Source: a halophilic archaeon (GTDB taxonomy: Archaea > Halobacteriota > Halobacteria > Halobacteriales > Haladaptataceae). Taken from it: a DNA stretch of 64,000 bases. Below are positions 1-8,547 of the stretch, in pieces (the first letter of the stretch is position 1; every line of letters starts with the position of its first letter). The stretch lies in NCBI GenBank assembly GCA_003298465.1, contig QNGA01000001.1:1488001-1552000 (forward strand). The letters are read 5' to 3'. The notes below the pieces were generated by a model, which worked only from the letters and a program-made list of their open reading frames with translations, was not told the DNA's origin and ran no database searches. The position numbers were made by a program, and so were the translations under genes.

Positions 1-205
1 CGTCCTCGGCCAGCGCGAGCGCGATGGCTCCCGTCCCGGTTCCGAGGTCCGCCACCACGCGGTCGTCGGACGCCCGGAGCGCCTCGCGGGCGTGTTCGAC
101 CACGAGACTGACGCAGGCGCGGTACTCCTCGCTGTCCTGGGAGTCGTCGTAGTCGCTGGCGATGTCCGAGAACCGGTCGGCGTGTTCCTCAATTGTCCTC
201 TTCAT
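1..205 (-). CDS. Class I SAM-dependent methyltransferase (3' end outside window)
   Basis: Only the first 68 codons lie in the window. The N-terminus begins MKRTIEEHADRFSDIASDYD and reaches the SAM-binding glycine loop DLGTGTGAIALAL, which is motif I of class I methyltransferases. The methyl acceptor cannot be told from this part. The ATG at 205 overlaps the last 17 bases of the rnp3 gene, so the two are probably co-transcribed and translationally coupled. A methyltransferase directly after rnp3 could act on RNA, but that is inference from position only. Confidence 0.8.
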   Translation of the reverse strand, partial: MKRTIEEHADRFSDIASDYDDSQDSEEYRACVSLVVEHAREALRASDDRVVADLGTGTGAIALALAED

Positions 206-899
206 ATCGGCCCCGTTTCACTCCCGGAGCAATGAACTCGTCGGACCGCCGTTCGCGGTTTCGCTCGGCGACGCGGCCCCACTCGCGCAGGCCCGTCTCG
301 ACCTGCTCGCGCGAGAACCCGACCGCCTCGCCGACCGCAAGCAGTTCCCGCGGCGCGCGCAACTGGAGGTGCGAGCGAGCGTCCGCGCTGACGACGAACG
401 GCGCGTCGTACTTCGTCACCAGTTCTCGGAGCTTCCGGAGGTCCTGGAGGGCCTGCACGCGAGGGCCGCCGTCGGTCCGGAGCACGCGCGATAGGTCGAA
501 CTCGACGCGGACGCCGTTTTCCGCCGCCGCTTTCGCGAGCACGTGGTTGAAATCACCCCGGCCGCGCATCGGATGCGCGAGCACGTCCACGCGCTCTTCC
601 TCGACCGCGAACCGGTTCAGCGTCGTCGTCCCGCCGTGCATCAGCAGCACCGTCGTCTTCGGCCGGAAGTTACCGACGTGGCCGCTGGCCCGTGAGGGGT
701 CGTCGGCCTGGATTTCGAGCCCGTCGACGACGTCCACGTCGTACTCCGTCGCCACTCGTTCGAAGTCGACGTCATCGCCGACGCGGGCGTCGCCGTGGTT
801 TCGGACGACGACGCCGTCGAACCCGTACTCGGCCGCCGTGGCCGCCAGTCGCGCGACGGTGCTGTCTCCATCCGGGCGGGCGTGAACGGCCTCGTACAT
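189..899 (-). CDS. rnp3: RNase P protein component 3 (Rpp30 family)
   Basis: This 236-residue protein matches archaeal/eukaryal Rpp30, a TIM-barrel-like protein subunit of RNase P that helps the catalytic RNA remove 5' leaders from pre-tRNAs. Supporting sequence features are the MYEAVHARPDG start, the segment DVVDGLEIQADDPS, the strand VDVLAHPMRGRG, and the conserved C-terminal region PFVVSADARSHLQLRAPREL. Length is normal for haloarchaea. The start is the ATG at 899. It overlaps the following methyltransferase and lies 51 bases from the RecA-like gene, in a minus-strand group. Rnp4 is encoded about 4 kb away. Confidence 0.93.
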   Translation of the reverse strand: MYEAVHARPDGDSTVARLAATAAEYGFDGVVVRNHGDARVGDDVDFERVATEYDVDVVDGLEIQADDPSRASGHVGNFRPKTTVLLMHGGTTTLNRFAVEEERVDVLAHPMRGRGDFNHVLAKAAAENGVRVEFDLSRVLRTDGGPRVQALQDLRKLRELVTKYDAPFVVSADARSHLQLRAPRELLAVGEAVGFSREQVETGLREWGRVAERNRERRSDEFIAPGVKRGRYEEDN

Positions 900-950
900 G
901 GCGTCTCGTCTCTCGGTCCGGGTGCGTGCGACTTGGCGCTTGCGCTCTCC

Positions 951-1577
951 TCACGCGATGTCGCGGCTGGTGTCGATGGAGACGCTCTCGGCGAGTTCCA
1001 GCTTGATGGTCTCCGGGAGCGCGCGCCCGCCGCGGAACTTCGGCACCGCGAGGCGGTTCTCCACGCGGTCGCCGGCGATCTCGGTGTGTAACTGGAGGAC
1101 GACGTCCGCGACGTGTTCGGTCACGTCGCGCTGGTCCGGGACGTTCCGTCCGTCGAGACAGTGCAACACCGCCAGGCTGTCGCTCGTCTGGACGTGGTGC
1201 TGGAGGTCGTGCAGGAAGTTCCGATACCGGCTCTCGTCCTGGCGCTCCAGCAGGTCCACCGGGTCGACGACGAGCGTCGACTCGGCGGGAAGCCGGCGGA
1301 AGAGACGTCGAGCGTGCTCCAGCGGCGCGTCGCCCGGGACGTACCGCACCTCCGGCGACCCCGTCCGCCCCGGCGCGCGCTCGAACGCCGCGTCGACCGC
1401 CGCCTCGTCGCGGTCGGTCGTGACGTACAGCGTCGGCCGCGCAGCAGTGAGTTCGTACAGCAGCAGCTCCGACTGGCTCGCCGGCGGGGCCGACAGCGCC
1501 ACCGTACTCCCGGCCGGGAGTCCCCCGTCGAGCTTCCGGTCGAGGACGGGAACGCCCGTCGAGAGCCGCTCTACCAT
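951..1577 (-). CDS. RecA/RAD55-like protein with degenerate P-loop
   Basis: A 208-residue protein with the layout of the RecA/RAD55/KaiC group: an N-terminal MVERLSTGVPVLDRKLDGGLPAG segment (the typical 'G-hxxLDxxLGGGhPxG' opening), a strand TLYVTTDRDE, and a Walker-B-like STLVVDPVDLLER. The Walker A site is not canonical: where GxxxxGKT is expected it reads SAPPASQSELL, so the catalytic lysine is missing. It may bind nucleotide poorly, or act as a non-catalytic partner or regulator. It starts 23 bases after the MinD-like gene on the same strand, suggesting one transcription unit. The true role is unknown. Confidence 0.7.
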   Translation of the reverse strand: MVERLSTGVPVLDRKLDGGLPAGSTVALSAPPASQSELLLYELTAARPTLYVTTDRDEAAVDAAFERAPGRTGSPEVRYVPGDAPLEHARRLFRRLPAESTLVVDPVDLLERQDESRYRNFLHDLQHHVQTSDSLAVLHCLDGRNVPDQRDVTEHVADVVLQLHTEIAGDRVENRLAVPKFRGGRALPETIKLELAESVSIDTSRDIA

Positions 1578-1600
1578 ACTTCCGACAATTCAGAGCGCGT

Positions 1601-2281
1601 TCATAAGTGTTTGGTCACGACCGCTGCGGCGAGGCGGTCGTACGCCCGCCCCACCGCGTCCGCGGCGAGCACTCGTCGGCCCGAATCCCGACGGTCGCCG
1701 GCCGCTGTCGGGGCGTTCGCGTCGACATCGGGGACGGTCGCCAGCACCGGGCAGTCCAGCAGGCGCTCGACGCCTCCCGGGTCGCGCTCGGCGCGCGTGA
1801 GTACCGCGCCGGCGACGTCGGTGCCGAGCGCACGGGCCATCGCGGCGGTCTTGGCCGCGTCGCGGAGACACGCCGGGACGGGCGTCGTCACGACGAGTAC
1901 GCTATCGGCGTGCCGAAGCGGCACTGCGGCGGCCGGCCCCGCGCCAGCGGGACAGTCCAGCAGCACGCGGTCTGCGGCGTCCGCGACGCGAGGGAGCGCC
2001 GTCGAGAGCGACGCGTCCGTGCCCGTCGCCGGCGGTGCCGGCACCACCTCGACGCCCCGCAGGTCCGGCGGCGGATGGGTCACGCTCTCGACCGGTTCCC
2101 CGTCGGCGAGCGCGGCGAGGTTCGGTTCCGCGGGAACGTCCGCGACCACGTGCAGGTCGGGCATGTCCCGGTCCGCGTCCACGGCCAGCGTTTCACGTCC
2201 CGTCCGTCCGAGCGCTGCCCCGAGTCCGAGCGTCGTGGTCGTCTTGCCGCATCTGCCCTTGCCTCCGGCGACGGCGAGCAT
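1601..2281 (-). CDS. MinD/ParA-family P-loop ATPase
   Basis: 226 residues with the deviant Walker A motif of MinD/ParA proteins (GGKGRCGKTTTT near residue 6), the switch-like VDADRDMPDLH and the second conserved segment VLLDCPAGAG. Family members bind ATP and position cell-division, chromosome or surface machinery. The open frame extends to 2443, but I place the start at the ATG at 2281 because the following residues (MLAVAGGKG) are the family N-terminus and a TATA-like box lies 27 bases upstream. The gene is divergent from pyrB and is followed after 19 bases by the RecA-like gene. No partner ParB is visible. Confidence 0.82.
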   Translation of the reverse strand: MLAVAGGKGRCGKTTTTLGLGAALGRTGRETLAVDADRDMPDLHVVADVPAEPNLAALADGEPVESVTHPPPDLRGVEVVPAPPATGTDASLSTALPRVADAADRVLLDCPAGAGPAAAVPLRHADSVLVVTTPVPACLRDAAKTAAMARALGTDVAGAVLTRAERDPGGVERLLDCPVLATVPDVDANAPTAAGDRRDSGRRVLAADAVGRAYDRLAAAVVTKHL

Positions 2282-2303
2282 GCCGGGGTTGGTCCCGCCT
2301 CGG

Positions 2304-2312
2304 TATTTGAAG
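2304..2312 (-). promoter_or_regulatory. TATA box of the MinD-like gene
   Basis: On the minus strand the sequence reads TTCAAATAC, centred 27 bases before the ATG at 2281. This is the spacing expected for a leaderless archaeal transcript and supports the internal start chosen. Confidence 0.5.
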
Positions 2313-2469
2313 GTTCGGAGAGAGGACGGTGAGCGAAACGCCGCCGGGAAACGACGGTACGACGGTCGAGCACTGCATCGACGTGTACCGCTATCCCTGA
2401 GCGGGTCGGTCAGTTCACCACGAACGTGGACAGTGACATTCAAGGCGCGCGACGACCGCGTTCCAATCG

Positions 2470-3384
2470 ATGCGGCACGACCACCTCATCGACACGAAAC
2501 AGCTATCGCGGGAGGACATCGAGGCCGTCCTCGACCGCGCGGCGGAGTTCGACGACGACCCGTCGTCGTTCGGGGATCGACATCCGTCCGCGCTGCTCGG
2601 ACTGATGTTCTACGAACCGAGCACGCGGACCAAGATGAGCTTCGAGACGGCGATGAAACGCCTCGGGGGCGACGTGGTCGACATGGGGCCCGTCGAGTCC
2701 TCCAGCGTGAAGAAAGGCGAGAGTCTCGCGGACACGGCACGGGTCATCGAGGGGTACGCCGACGCGCTCGTACTCCGCCACCCCAGCCAGGGGTCGTCGA
2801 AACTCGTCAGCGAGTTCGTCGACGTTCCCCTGCTGAACGCCGGCGACGGCGCGGGCCACCACCCGACCCAGACGCTGCTCGACCTCTACACCATCAGGGA
2901 GAACGCCGGCCTCGACGACCTCACCATCGGCATCATGGGCGACCTGAAGTACGGCAGGACGGTCCACTCGCTGGCGCACGCGCTGACGAACTTCGGCGCG
3001 AGCCAGCACTTCGTCAGCCCGGAGAGCCTGCAACTGCCCCGGAGCGTCCGCTACGACCTCCACGAGGAGGGCGCGCAGGTGCGCGAGCACACCGACCTCG
3101 ACGCCGTCCTGCCGAGCCTCGACGTGCTGTACGTGACGCGCATCCAGCGCGAGCGCTTCCCCGACGAGAACGAGTACCGCGAAATCGCCGGCGAGTACCA
3201 GATAGACCGGGAGACGCTGGTTTCCGCCAGCGACGACCTGACGATCATGCATCCGCTCCCCCGGGTGGACGAGATCGCACCCGAGGTGGACGACACCGAG
3301 CAGGCGAAATACTTCGAGCAGGCGCACAACGGCGTCCCGGTCCGGATGGCGCTGCTCGACCAACTACTGTCGAACGATGAGTGA
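2470..3384 (+). CDS. pyrB: Aspartate carbamoyltransferase catalytic chain
   Basis: PyrB condenses carbamoyl phosphate with aspartate to N-carbamoyl-aspartate, the committed step of de novo pyrimidine synthesis. The 304-residue length is typical. The carbamoyl-phosphate loop [13 protein letters not shown] is at about residues 48-58, with later motifs [13 protein letters not shown] and [10 protein letters not shown]. It overlaps pyrI by 8 bases, so the catalytic and regulatory chains are made together. A weak TATA-like CATTCAAG lies about 30 bases before the ATG. Confidence 0.97.
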   Translation: MRHDHLIDTKQLSREDIEAVLDRAAEFDDDPSSFGDRHPSALLGLMFYEPSTRTKMSFETAMKRLGGDVVDMGPVESSSVKKGESLADTARVIEGYADALVLRHPSQGSSKLVSEFVDVPLLNAGDGAGHHPTQTLLDLYTIRENAGLDDLTIGIMGDLKYGRTVHSLAHALTNFGASQHFVSPESLQLPRSVRYDLHEEGAQVREHTDLDAVLPSLDVLYVTRIQRERFPDENEYREIAGEYQIDRETLVSASDDLTIMHPLPRVDEIAPEVDDTEQAKYFEQAHNGVPVRMALLDQLLSNDE

Positions 3385-3838
3385 ACACGAACTCCGCGTC
3401 AGCAAGATACACAACGGCACCGTTATCGACCACATCACGGGCGGTCAGGCGCTGAACGTCCTCGCCATCCTCGGCATCGACGGCAGCGAGGGCGAGGCCA
3501 TCAGCGTCGGGATGAACGTCCCGAGCGACCGGATGGGGAGCAAGGACATCGTGAAGGTCGAGGGGCGAGAACTCAGTCAGGACGAGGTGGACGTGCTCTC
3601 GCTCATCGCGCCCGACGCGACCATCAACATCATCCGCGAGTACGACGTGGTCGAGAAACACCGACTCGAACGCCCCGAACGCGTCGTCGGCGTCCTCTCC
3701 TGTCCGAACCGCAACTGCATCTCCACCGCGGACGAACCCGTCGACTCGAAGTTCGAAGTGCTGCCCGACGGCGTCCGCTGCGAGTACTGCGACACCATCA
3801 TCCGCGACGACCTCGCCGCGCACATCAGCGTGAAGTGA
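3377..3838 (+). CDS. pyrI: Aspartate carbamoyltransferase regulatory chain
   Basis: The 153-residue regulatory subunit binds nucleotides through its N-terminal domain and docks on PyrB through a C-terminal zinc domain. The four zinc-binding cysteines are intact at residues 109, 114, 135 and 138 (CPNRNC and CEYC). The conserved N-terminal nucleotide-binding segment [13 protein letters not shown] is present. The ATG lies inside the end of pyrB, a standard coupled arrangement. An allosterically regulated ATCase holoenzyme is expected. Confidence 0.97.
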   Translation: MSEHELRVSKIHNGTVIDHITGGQALNVLAILGIDGSEGEAISVGMNVPSDRMGSKDIVKVEGRELSQDEVDVLSLIAPDATINIIREYDVVEKHRLERPERVVGVLSCPNRNCISTADEPVDSKFEVLPDGVRCEYCDTIIRDDLAAHISVK

Positions 3839-3919
3839 GCGGAAACGGAGGACTAACCCCTGCGGTGCGTCGAAACGGTCGGTTCGGTTTTTGGTCGCGC
3901 TCGCGGTACACGGGCAGGT

Positions 3920-4630
3920 ATGAGAACGAAGACTGGCGAGCGCGTCGCAGTGACCCTGTCGGTCCTGCTCGTTCTGTCTGCGGTCGCTCCCGCAGTTGCC
4001 GGCGGACTGACGCGCACCGACGACACGTCCGACTCTGTCGCGGCGCCGACCCGAACGGTCGACGAACCGCTTCGCCGCGGGTTCCAGTACAAGATCTCCA
4101 TCGACAACGTGACCGTTCGCCGGTGGGTGCTGCGCAACACCACCATTCGGAACGGAACGGTCGAGGAGGTCGTCGTCCGCCGACTCCGGGTCGGCGGTGA
4201 GACGCGCGAGAACGTGACGCTGCAGAACGTCTCCATCGCGCAGATGAAGGTCGTAAACGGCTCGCTACTGAACGTCAGCGCCGACACGCTGGTCGTCCGC
4301 AACCGTTCCATCTGGGACGTGCCCGGCGGCGACCTGGTCGACCCCGGCGTGCAAGACCAGGTCGTCGACCGTCACGTCCTCGCGAACGTGACCGTCGACG
4401 GTGCCACCCTCGACACGCTCGTCATCGAGAACCTGTCCGTCCGGAACACGTCCGTGCCGCCGCGCTCGGACGGGCCGGTCGTGAACGAGACCGTGGCGAA
4501 CGCTTCGGTCGACCCGCGACCCGACGTCGTAATCCAGAACTCGTCGGTCGAGCGCGGGCGGATTCGGAACGCGACCGTGGGGGACTGGGCCGTCAGCTCC
4601 ATCGAGAACGCGTCGGCCCGGTCGACGTGA
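3920..4630 (+). CDS. Secreted, sequon-rich protein of unknown function
   Basis: A 236-residue protein with a clear Sec-type signal peptide (MRTKTGERVAVTLSVLLVLS, cleavage probably after APAVAGG). The mature part contains about 16 N-glycosylation sequons (N-x-S/T) in under 200 residues, set in short alternating stretches such as DNVTVRRWVLRNTTI and NVTLQNVSIAQMKV. Regular beta-branched spacing suggests a small beta-solenoid. No membrane anchor or lipobox is visible. The start has a TATA-like GTTTTTGGT about 28 bases upstream. Function unknown; I infer a heavily glycosylated exported protein. Confidence 0.72.
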   Translation: MRTKTGERVAVTLSVLLVLSAVAPAVAGGLTRTDDTSDSVAAPTRTVDEPLRRGFQYKISIDNVTVRRWVLRNTTIRNGTVEEVVVRRLRVGGETRENVTLQNVSIAQMKVVNGSLLNVSADTLVVRNRSIWDVPGGDLVDPGVQDQVVDRHVLANVTVDGATLDTLVIENLSVRNTSVPPRSDGPVVNETVANASVDPRPDVVIQNSSVERGRIRNATVGDWAVSSIENASARST

Positions 4631-4702
4631 ATCGAACGCGCTCACGAGAAACGACGCCTTACGGGGACAGTCCGGAGCACCGTCACCTACTCGGGGCTGT
4701 GG

Positions 4703-4981
4703 TCAGGAGCGGTAGGGGTACCGCGACTGGTTGCCGCAGTCGCAGGTGACGACGACGTGGCCGTCCTGGGTTCGGACGCGAGCGTTCTTGCCGGGACGGA
4801 GGTAGGCGTCGCAGGCGTAGCAGGTGAACCGGTCGAACTCCCGGGGAAGCGAGAGGCGATTTCGCTCCGCGATGCGACGCGTACGGCGGACGTACGTCCG
4901 CGCACGGTCGTCGTAACAGTCGGCGGCGGCGTCCCTGGCGAGCGACGCGAGACGCTCGATGCGCTCTTCGGCTATTGTCAT
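4703..4981 (-). CDS. rnp4: RNase P protein component 4 (Rpr2/Rpp21 family)
   Basis: A 92-residue zinc-ribbon protein matching archaeal Rnp4, which pairs with Rnp1 on the specificity domain of RNase P RNA. The helical N-terminal half (MTIAEERIERLASLARDAA) is followed by the zinc site: cysteines 54 and 57 (CYAC) and 80 and 82 (CDC). The open frame extends to 5059, but the family N-terminus starts at the ATG at 4981. Just upstream is an unusual G-rich tract on the opposite strand. Confidence 0.93.
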   Translation of the reverse strand: MTIAEERIERLASLARDAAADCYDDRARTYVRRTRRIAERNRLSLPREFDRFTCYACDAYLRPGKNARVRTQDGHVVVTCDCGNQSRYPYRS

Positions 4982-4982
4982 C

Positions 4983-5010
4983 GGGAATGGGGGGGTGGGG
5001 GTTTCCGGGG
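4983..5010 (+). other. G-quadruplex-capable tract upstream of rnp4
   Basis: The plus strand carries four guanine runs (3, 7, 5 and 4 long at 4983, 4989, 4997 and 5007) separated by loops of 3, 1 and 5 bases. It starts two bases before the rnp4 ATG, so the rnp4 mRNA leader or promoter is C-rich and its template strand is G-rich. Whether it folds is not known. Confidence 0.5.
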
Positions 5011-5248
5011 CGAGACAGGACAAGGATAGAAGGTTCCTGTGTTGCCCCATGCGAGGCATATTCTTGCTTCAACAAATACTTTATGGTCGTTCAAGGGGGG
5101 CTTTCCGCCGTCGTTCCGGCAGCATTAATGGCCGGCCACGCAATCGCCGACCTGTGCGCACGCTTCACGATCGCGGTGACGACGGACGCTGGGGCGACGA
5201 GCGGTCGGACGACCGCCGCGGCGTCGGGGGATTCGACGGTGAGCATCG

Positions 5249-6244
5249 ATGCTCGTGAGCCACTACTTCGAGTGGGAGGAGTACATCACTGGCGGTCACG
5301 TCCAGTCCGTGAAGAACCAGCGCAAGGTGATGGACCGTCGCGGCATCGAGTACACCACCGAACCGATTCTGGACGCCGACGTCCTCCACCTCAACAACAT
5401 GGGGCCGCGCTCGCTCTACTACGCCCGCCGGGCGCGGGAGCGGGACTGTCGCGTGCTCGTCCACACGCACCAGACCGCGGAGGACTTCCGGGAGAGCTTC
5501 GCCTTCTCGAACGCGCTGGCCCGGCCGATGAAACCGTACCTCCGGTACGCCTACTCGCTGGGCGACCACCTCGTCTGTCCGTCCGAACACAACCGGGCGG
5601 TCGTCGCGGACTACGCGCCCGACGCTCCGAAGACCGTCATCAGCAACGGGTTCGACCCGGACCTCCTGACCGGGTACGAGGACCTGCGCGCGGAGTATCT
5701 CGACCGGTACGACCTCGACCCGCCGGTCGTGTTCAACGTCGGCCACGTCATCAAGCGGAAGGGTCTGGAGTCGTTCGTCGAGACCGCCCGCGCCATGCCG
5801 GAACTGGACTTCGTCTGGTTCGGCTATCTCAACCCGACGGGCGGAAAACTCGACCGGCTGCTCAGGAGTCGGGAGACGACGGAACTGGTCGAGAGCGCGC
5901 CCGACAACTGCACGTTCACCGGGTACGTCGACGACATCCGCGGCGCGTACGCCGCGGGCGACGTGTTCTTCTGGCCGAGCAAGAACGAGAACGAGGGCAT
6001 CGCGCTGCTGGAGGCGATGAGCTGTGGCAAACCGCTCGTCGTCCGCGACATCGACACCTACCGCTGGCTGGAGGACGGCTACCACTGCCTGAAAGCCGAG
6101 CGCGATTTCGCGCCGCAACTCGATGCGCTGAAGGACCCTGACCGCCGGGAGCGACTGGGACGCAACGCGAAGGAGAAAAGCGAGGAGTTCACCATCGAGC
6201 GCGTCGGCGACGACCTCGAAGCGCTGTACCGGAGCCTGGCGTGA
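5249..6244 (+). CDS. GT4-family glycosyltransferase
   Basis: A 331-residue retaining glycosyltransferase with two Rossmann-like halves. The C-terminal sugar-nucleotide binding half contains the family signature ENEGIALLEAMSCGKPLV, with the E-x7-E pair, and the preceding FNVGHVIKRKGLE segment. No membrane span is seen, so it probably works at the cytoplasmic membrane face. An in-frame stop at 5240 fixes the start at 5249, and GGTGA about 8 bases upstream is a plausible ribosome-binding site. It is followed after 88 bases by a second GT4 gene. The pair may build a glycolipid or surface glycan; the donor and acceptor are not evident. Confidence 0.88.
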   Translation: MLVSHYFEWEEYITGGHVQSVKNQRKVMDRRGIEYTTEPILDADVLHLNNMGPRSLYYARRARERDCRVLVHTHQTAEDFRESFAFSNALARPMKPYLRYAYSLGDHLVCPSEHNRAVVADYAPDAPKTVISNGFDPDLLTGYEDLRAEYLDRYDLDPPVVFNVGHVIKRKGLESFVETARAMPELDFVWFGYLNPTGGKLDRLLRSRETTELVESAPDNCTFTGYVDDIRGAYAAGDVFFWPSKNENEGIALLEAMSCGKPLVVRDIDTYRWLEDGYHCLKAERDFAPQLDALKDPDRRERLGRNAKEKSEEFTIERVGDDLEALYRSLA

Positions 6245-6332
6245 GTCCCCGGTTCCGCCCGCCGTACGGCGACGGCAGGGGTTCGATTCGACTCCGCAAG
6301 GCCTTAACTACCGGTTCACAAAGGACCGAGTA

Positions 6333-7439
6333 ATGCGACGGGTCGCCGCGTTCACCGACAGCTATCTGCCGACCGTCAACGGCGTCACGTACACCATCAA
6401 GTCGTGGCGCGACTGCTGGGAGGGCGACGGCGGTCGGATGGAGGTCGTCTATCCCCGCGCCGACGGATACCGGCCGGAGCCGGGTGAACACCCCGTCAGG
6501 AGCCTTCCGTTTCCGTTCTACGAGGGCTACCACCTCGGCGCGCCGTACATCCCCGCCGGCGTCGCCGACGTGGACGTGGACGTCGTCCACTCTCACACCC
6601 CGTTCGGCATCGGCGTGGGCGGTCTCCGGCTCGCCCGCAAGCGCGACCGTCCGTTCGTGACCTCCTATCACACGCCGACGAGCGAGTACGCCGACTACCT
6701 CGTCCCCTCCGACTCCGTCGCGAGGGTCATCGAGCGAACCTCCGAGGCGTACGAGCGCTGGTTCTTCGACCACTCCGACGCAGTCCTCGCGCCGAGCGAG
6801 GCGACGCGCGACCACATCGAGGAACTCGGCGTCGACGCGCCGGTCCGGGTCGTCCCGAACGGCGTCGACACCGAACGCTTCCGACCGGTCGACGCCGACG
6901 CGTTCCGTCGGAAGTACGACGTCGACGGCGACCGACCGCTGGTGGGGTACACGGGCCGACACGGGTTCGAGAAGCGCCTCTCGGAGCTGGTGGCCGCCGC
7001 GGACGGGATGGACGTGACCGTGCTCTTCGGCGGCGACGGGCCGGCTCGCGAGTCGCTCGAAGCCCAGGCCCGGGCCGTCGACGCGGACGTCCGGTTCCTC
7101 GGCTTTCTCGACCGCGAGGAGTTGCCGGCGTTCTACTCCGCGCTCGACGTGTTCGCGTTCCCGAGTCCGGTCGAGACGCAGGGGCTCGTCGCGCTGGAGG
7201 CGAACGCCTGCGGGACGCCCGTCGTCGGCGCGGACGCGGGCGCGCTCTCCAACACCGTCGACGACGGCGAAACCGGCTATCACTTCGAGACCGGCGACGT
7301 CGAGGGGTTCCGGACGGCCATCCGGCGGGCGCTGGACGAGCGCGAGCGACTCCGGGAGGCCTGTCTCGCCCGCCGCGAGGCGGTGAGCGTCGAGCGCGCC
7401 GTCGAGAAGCTCGCGGACGTGTACGCGGCCGTCGAGTGA
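6333..7439 (+). CDS. GT4-family glycosyltransferase (MgtA/SqdX-like)
   Basis: A 368-residue protein with the N-terminal segment FTDSYLPTVNGVTYTI, the acceptor-domain HSHTPFGIGVGG, the hinge VPNGVDTERF, and the signature PVETQGLVALEANACGTPVV. This resembles diacylglycerol/archaeol glycosyltransferases such as MgtA and SqdX, so glycolipid synthesis is a reasonable inference. A TATA box (CCTTAACTACC) lies about 27 bases before the ATG, so it has its own promoter despite following the first glycosyltransferase. Confidence 0.9.
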   Translation: MRRVAAFTDSYLPTVNGVTYTIKSWRDCWEGDGGRMEVVYPRADGYRPEPGEHPVRSLPFPFYEGYHLGAPYIPAGVADVDVDVVHSHTPFGIGVGGLRLARKRDRPFVTSYHTPTSEYADYLVPSDSVARVIERTSEAYERWFFDHSDAVLAPSEATRDHIEELGVDAPVRVVPNGVDTERFRPVDADAFRRKYDVDGDRPLVGYTGRHGFEKRLSELVAAADGMDVTVLFGGDGPARESLEAQARAVDADVRFLGFLDREELPAFYSALDVFAFPSPVETQGLVALEANACGTPVVGADAGALSNTVDDGETGYHFETGDVEGFRTAIRRALDERERLREACLARREAVSVERAVEKLADVYAAVE

Positions 7440-7501
7440 GCCGACGTCTGCGCCGCGGTCGATAGCTCGCCACGAGAACGCGGAGAATTCGGCGGCAGCA
7501 C

Positions 7502-8317
7502 CTACAGTTCGACGCGCTCGACCAGCTGGTCGCCGCCCTCGCGGACGTTCAGCGCGACGATACGGATGTCGTCTTCGAGTCGGGAGTTGTGGAGTTTCGC
7601 CTTGAGCAGGTTGTCGACCTGAAACACGCCGGCCGCGTTCAGCATCTCTATCTCGACGAGGACGGGGACGCTGTCGCCCGGCTGGAGACTCACTTTCCGG
7701 ATGGCCTGGCTGGAGACCGTGTTGATGCCCCGGCCGCCCTTCTCGTACGGCATACGCGAGCGACCGTGCTCCATGTCGAGGCCGTCAGAGACGCGAATGA
7801 CCCCCGCCTCCGTCGTGAGCGGGTCCTCCTCGGTGTGATGACAGAGGATGGCGTGGAGTATCTCGCCTTTCATCCGGACGGTCTCCTCGGTGTCGTAGAA
7901 GTTCGGCAGGACGCGGTCGAGGATGTCGGCGGCGAGCGGAATCGAGTAGTACGTGTGGTCGTCGCGGTGGACGACGTGGCCGATGTCGTGTAGCGTCGCC
8001 GCGAACGCGATGATGACGCTCTCGTCTTCCTCTTCGAGGCCCTCGTCGCTCGCGCCGTTGAATTCGACGCCGCCGCGCTTCAGGAGGTCGTAGAGGATGA
8101 GCGCACGATTGCGGACGATCTCGATGTGTTTCGCGCCGTGGTCGTTGTACCCCTTCCGCGTGACGGCGTTCACGTTCTGGGCCCTGAGGTAGGTCTGAAT
8201 CTCGGTGTCGTCGTCGATGAACGACAGTACCTCGTTCAGCTTCTCGTCCGGGAAGGCGTGGTCTTCGTCCGGATTGTACCGCCGTTGCTGCTCGTCGTCC
8301 ACTTCCGTCGCATCCAT
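7502..8317 (-). CDS. HD-domain metal-dependent phosphohydrolase
   Basis: A 271-residue HD-superfamily protein. Metal-binding residues are visible as His60 (NDHGAKH), His110-Asp111 (LHDIGH), His160-His161 (CHHTEED) and Asp178 (SDGLD). A C-terminal beta-rich part (residues about 200-271) is not catalytic by known criteria. The substrate could be a nucleotide or a phosphorylated metabolite. The start is set to the ATG at 8317: a TATA-like GCTTTTTGCC lies 27 bases upstream, and the longer open frame to 8488 adds only arginine-rich shadow sequence. Confidence 0.85.
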   Translation of the reverse strand: MDATEVDDEQQRRYNPDEDHAFPDEKLNEVLSFIDDDTEIQTYLRAQNVNAVTRKGYNDHGAKHIEIVRNRALILYDLLKRGGVEFNGASDEGLEEEDESVIIAFAATLHDIGHVVHRDDHTYYSIPLAADILDRVLPNFYDTEETVRMKGEILHAILCHHTEEDPLTTEAGVIRVSDGLDMEHGRSRMPYEKGGRGINTVSSQAIRKVSLQPGDSVPVLVEIEMLNAAGVFQVDNLLKAKLHNSRLEDDIRIVALNVREGGDQLVERVEL

Positions 8318-8491
8318 GGCTGAACGCTGGCGGGCCGAGGCAAAAAGCCCTCGGGCAACTCCAGTCGCCTGACCTGTCGTCCGCGTGTCCCGTTCGCTAC
8401 AGACGACGCGAAAAGCGGGGGCGAGTCGACGACGGCAGGGCCGCAACGCCGCCGGAATCGACCGTCGACGGCGCCCCGCCCGACGCACCGC

Positions 8492-8520
8492 AACAGTTGT
8501 TTCGTACGCAACTGTTATAT
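8492..8520 (+). promoter_or_regulatory. Palindromic operator overlapping a TATA box
   Basis: Perfect 8-base inverted repeat AACAGTTG (8492-8499) and CAACTGTT (8509-8516) with a 9-base spacer. Its right arm runs into the TATA box TTATAT (8515-8520). The TATA box sits about 30 bases before the ATG at 8548, as in leaderless haloarchaeal promoters. A dimeric repressor bound here would block the TATA-binding protein. The regulator is unknown. Confidence 0.6.
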
Positions 8521-8547
8521 CGGTACGGCCATTGATAACCTACTACC

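Noticed and set aside
5060..5248. A gene or RNA in the gap before the first glycosyltransferase
   Set aside because: There are AT-rich elements (TACTTTATGG near 5080, ATTAATGG near 5135) that may be promoters, but no conserved frame or RNA fold was recognised.
6271..6300. GGGTTCGATTCGACTCC, resembling a tRNA T-arm
   Set aside because: The flanking bases do not form a T stem, and there is no acceptor stem, anticodon arm or D-arm around it.
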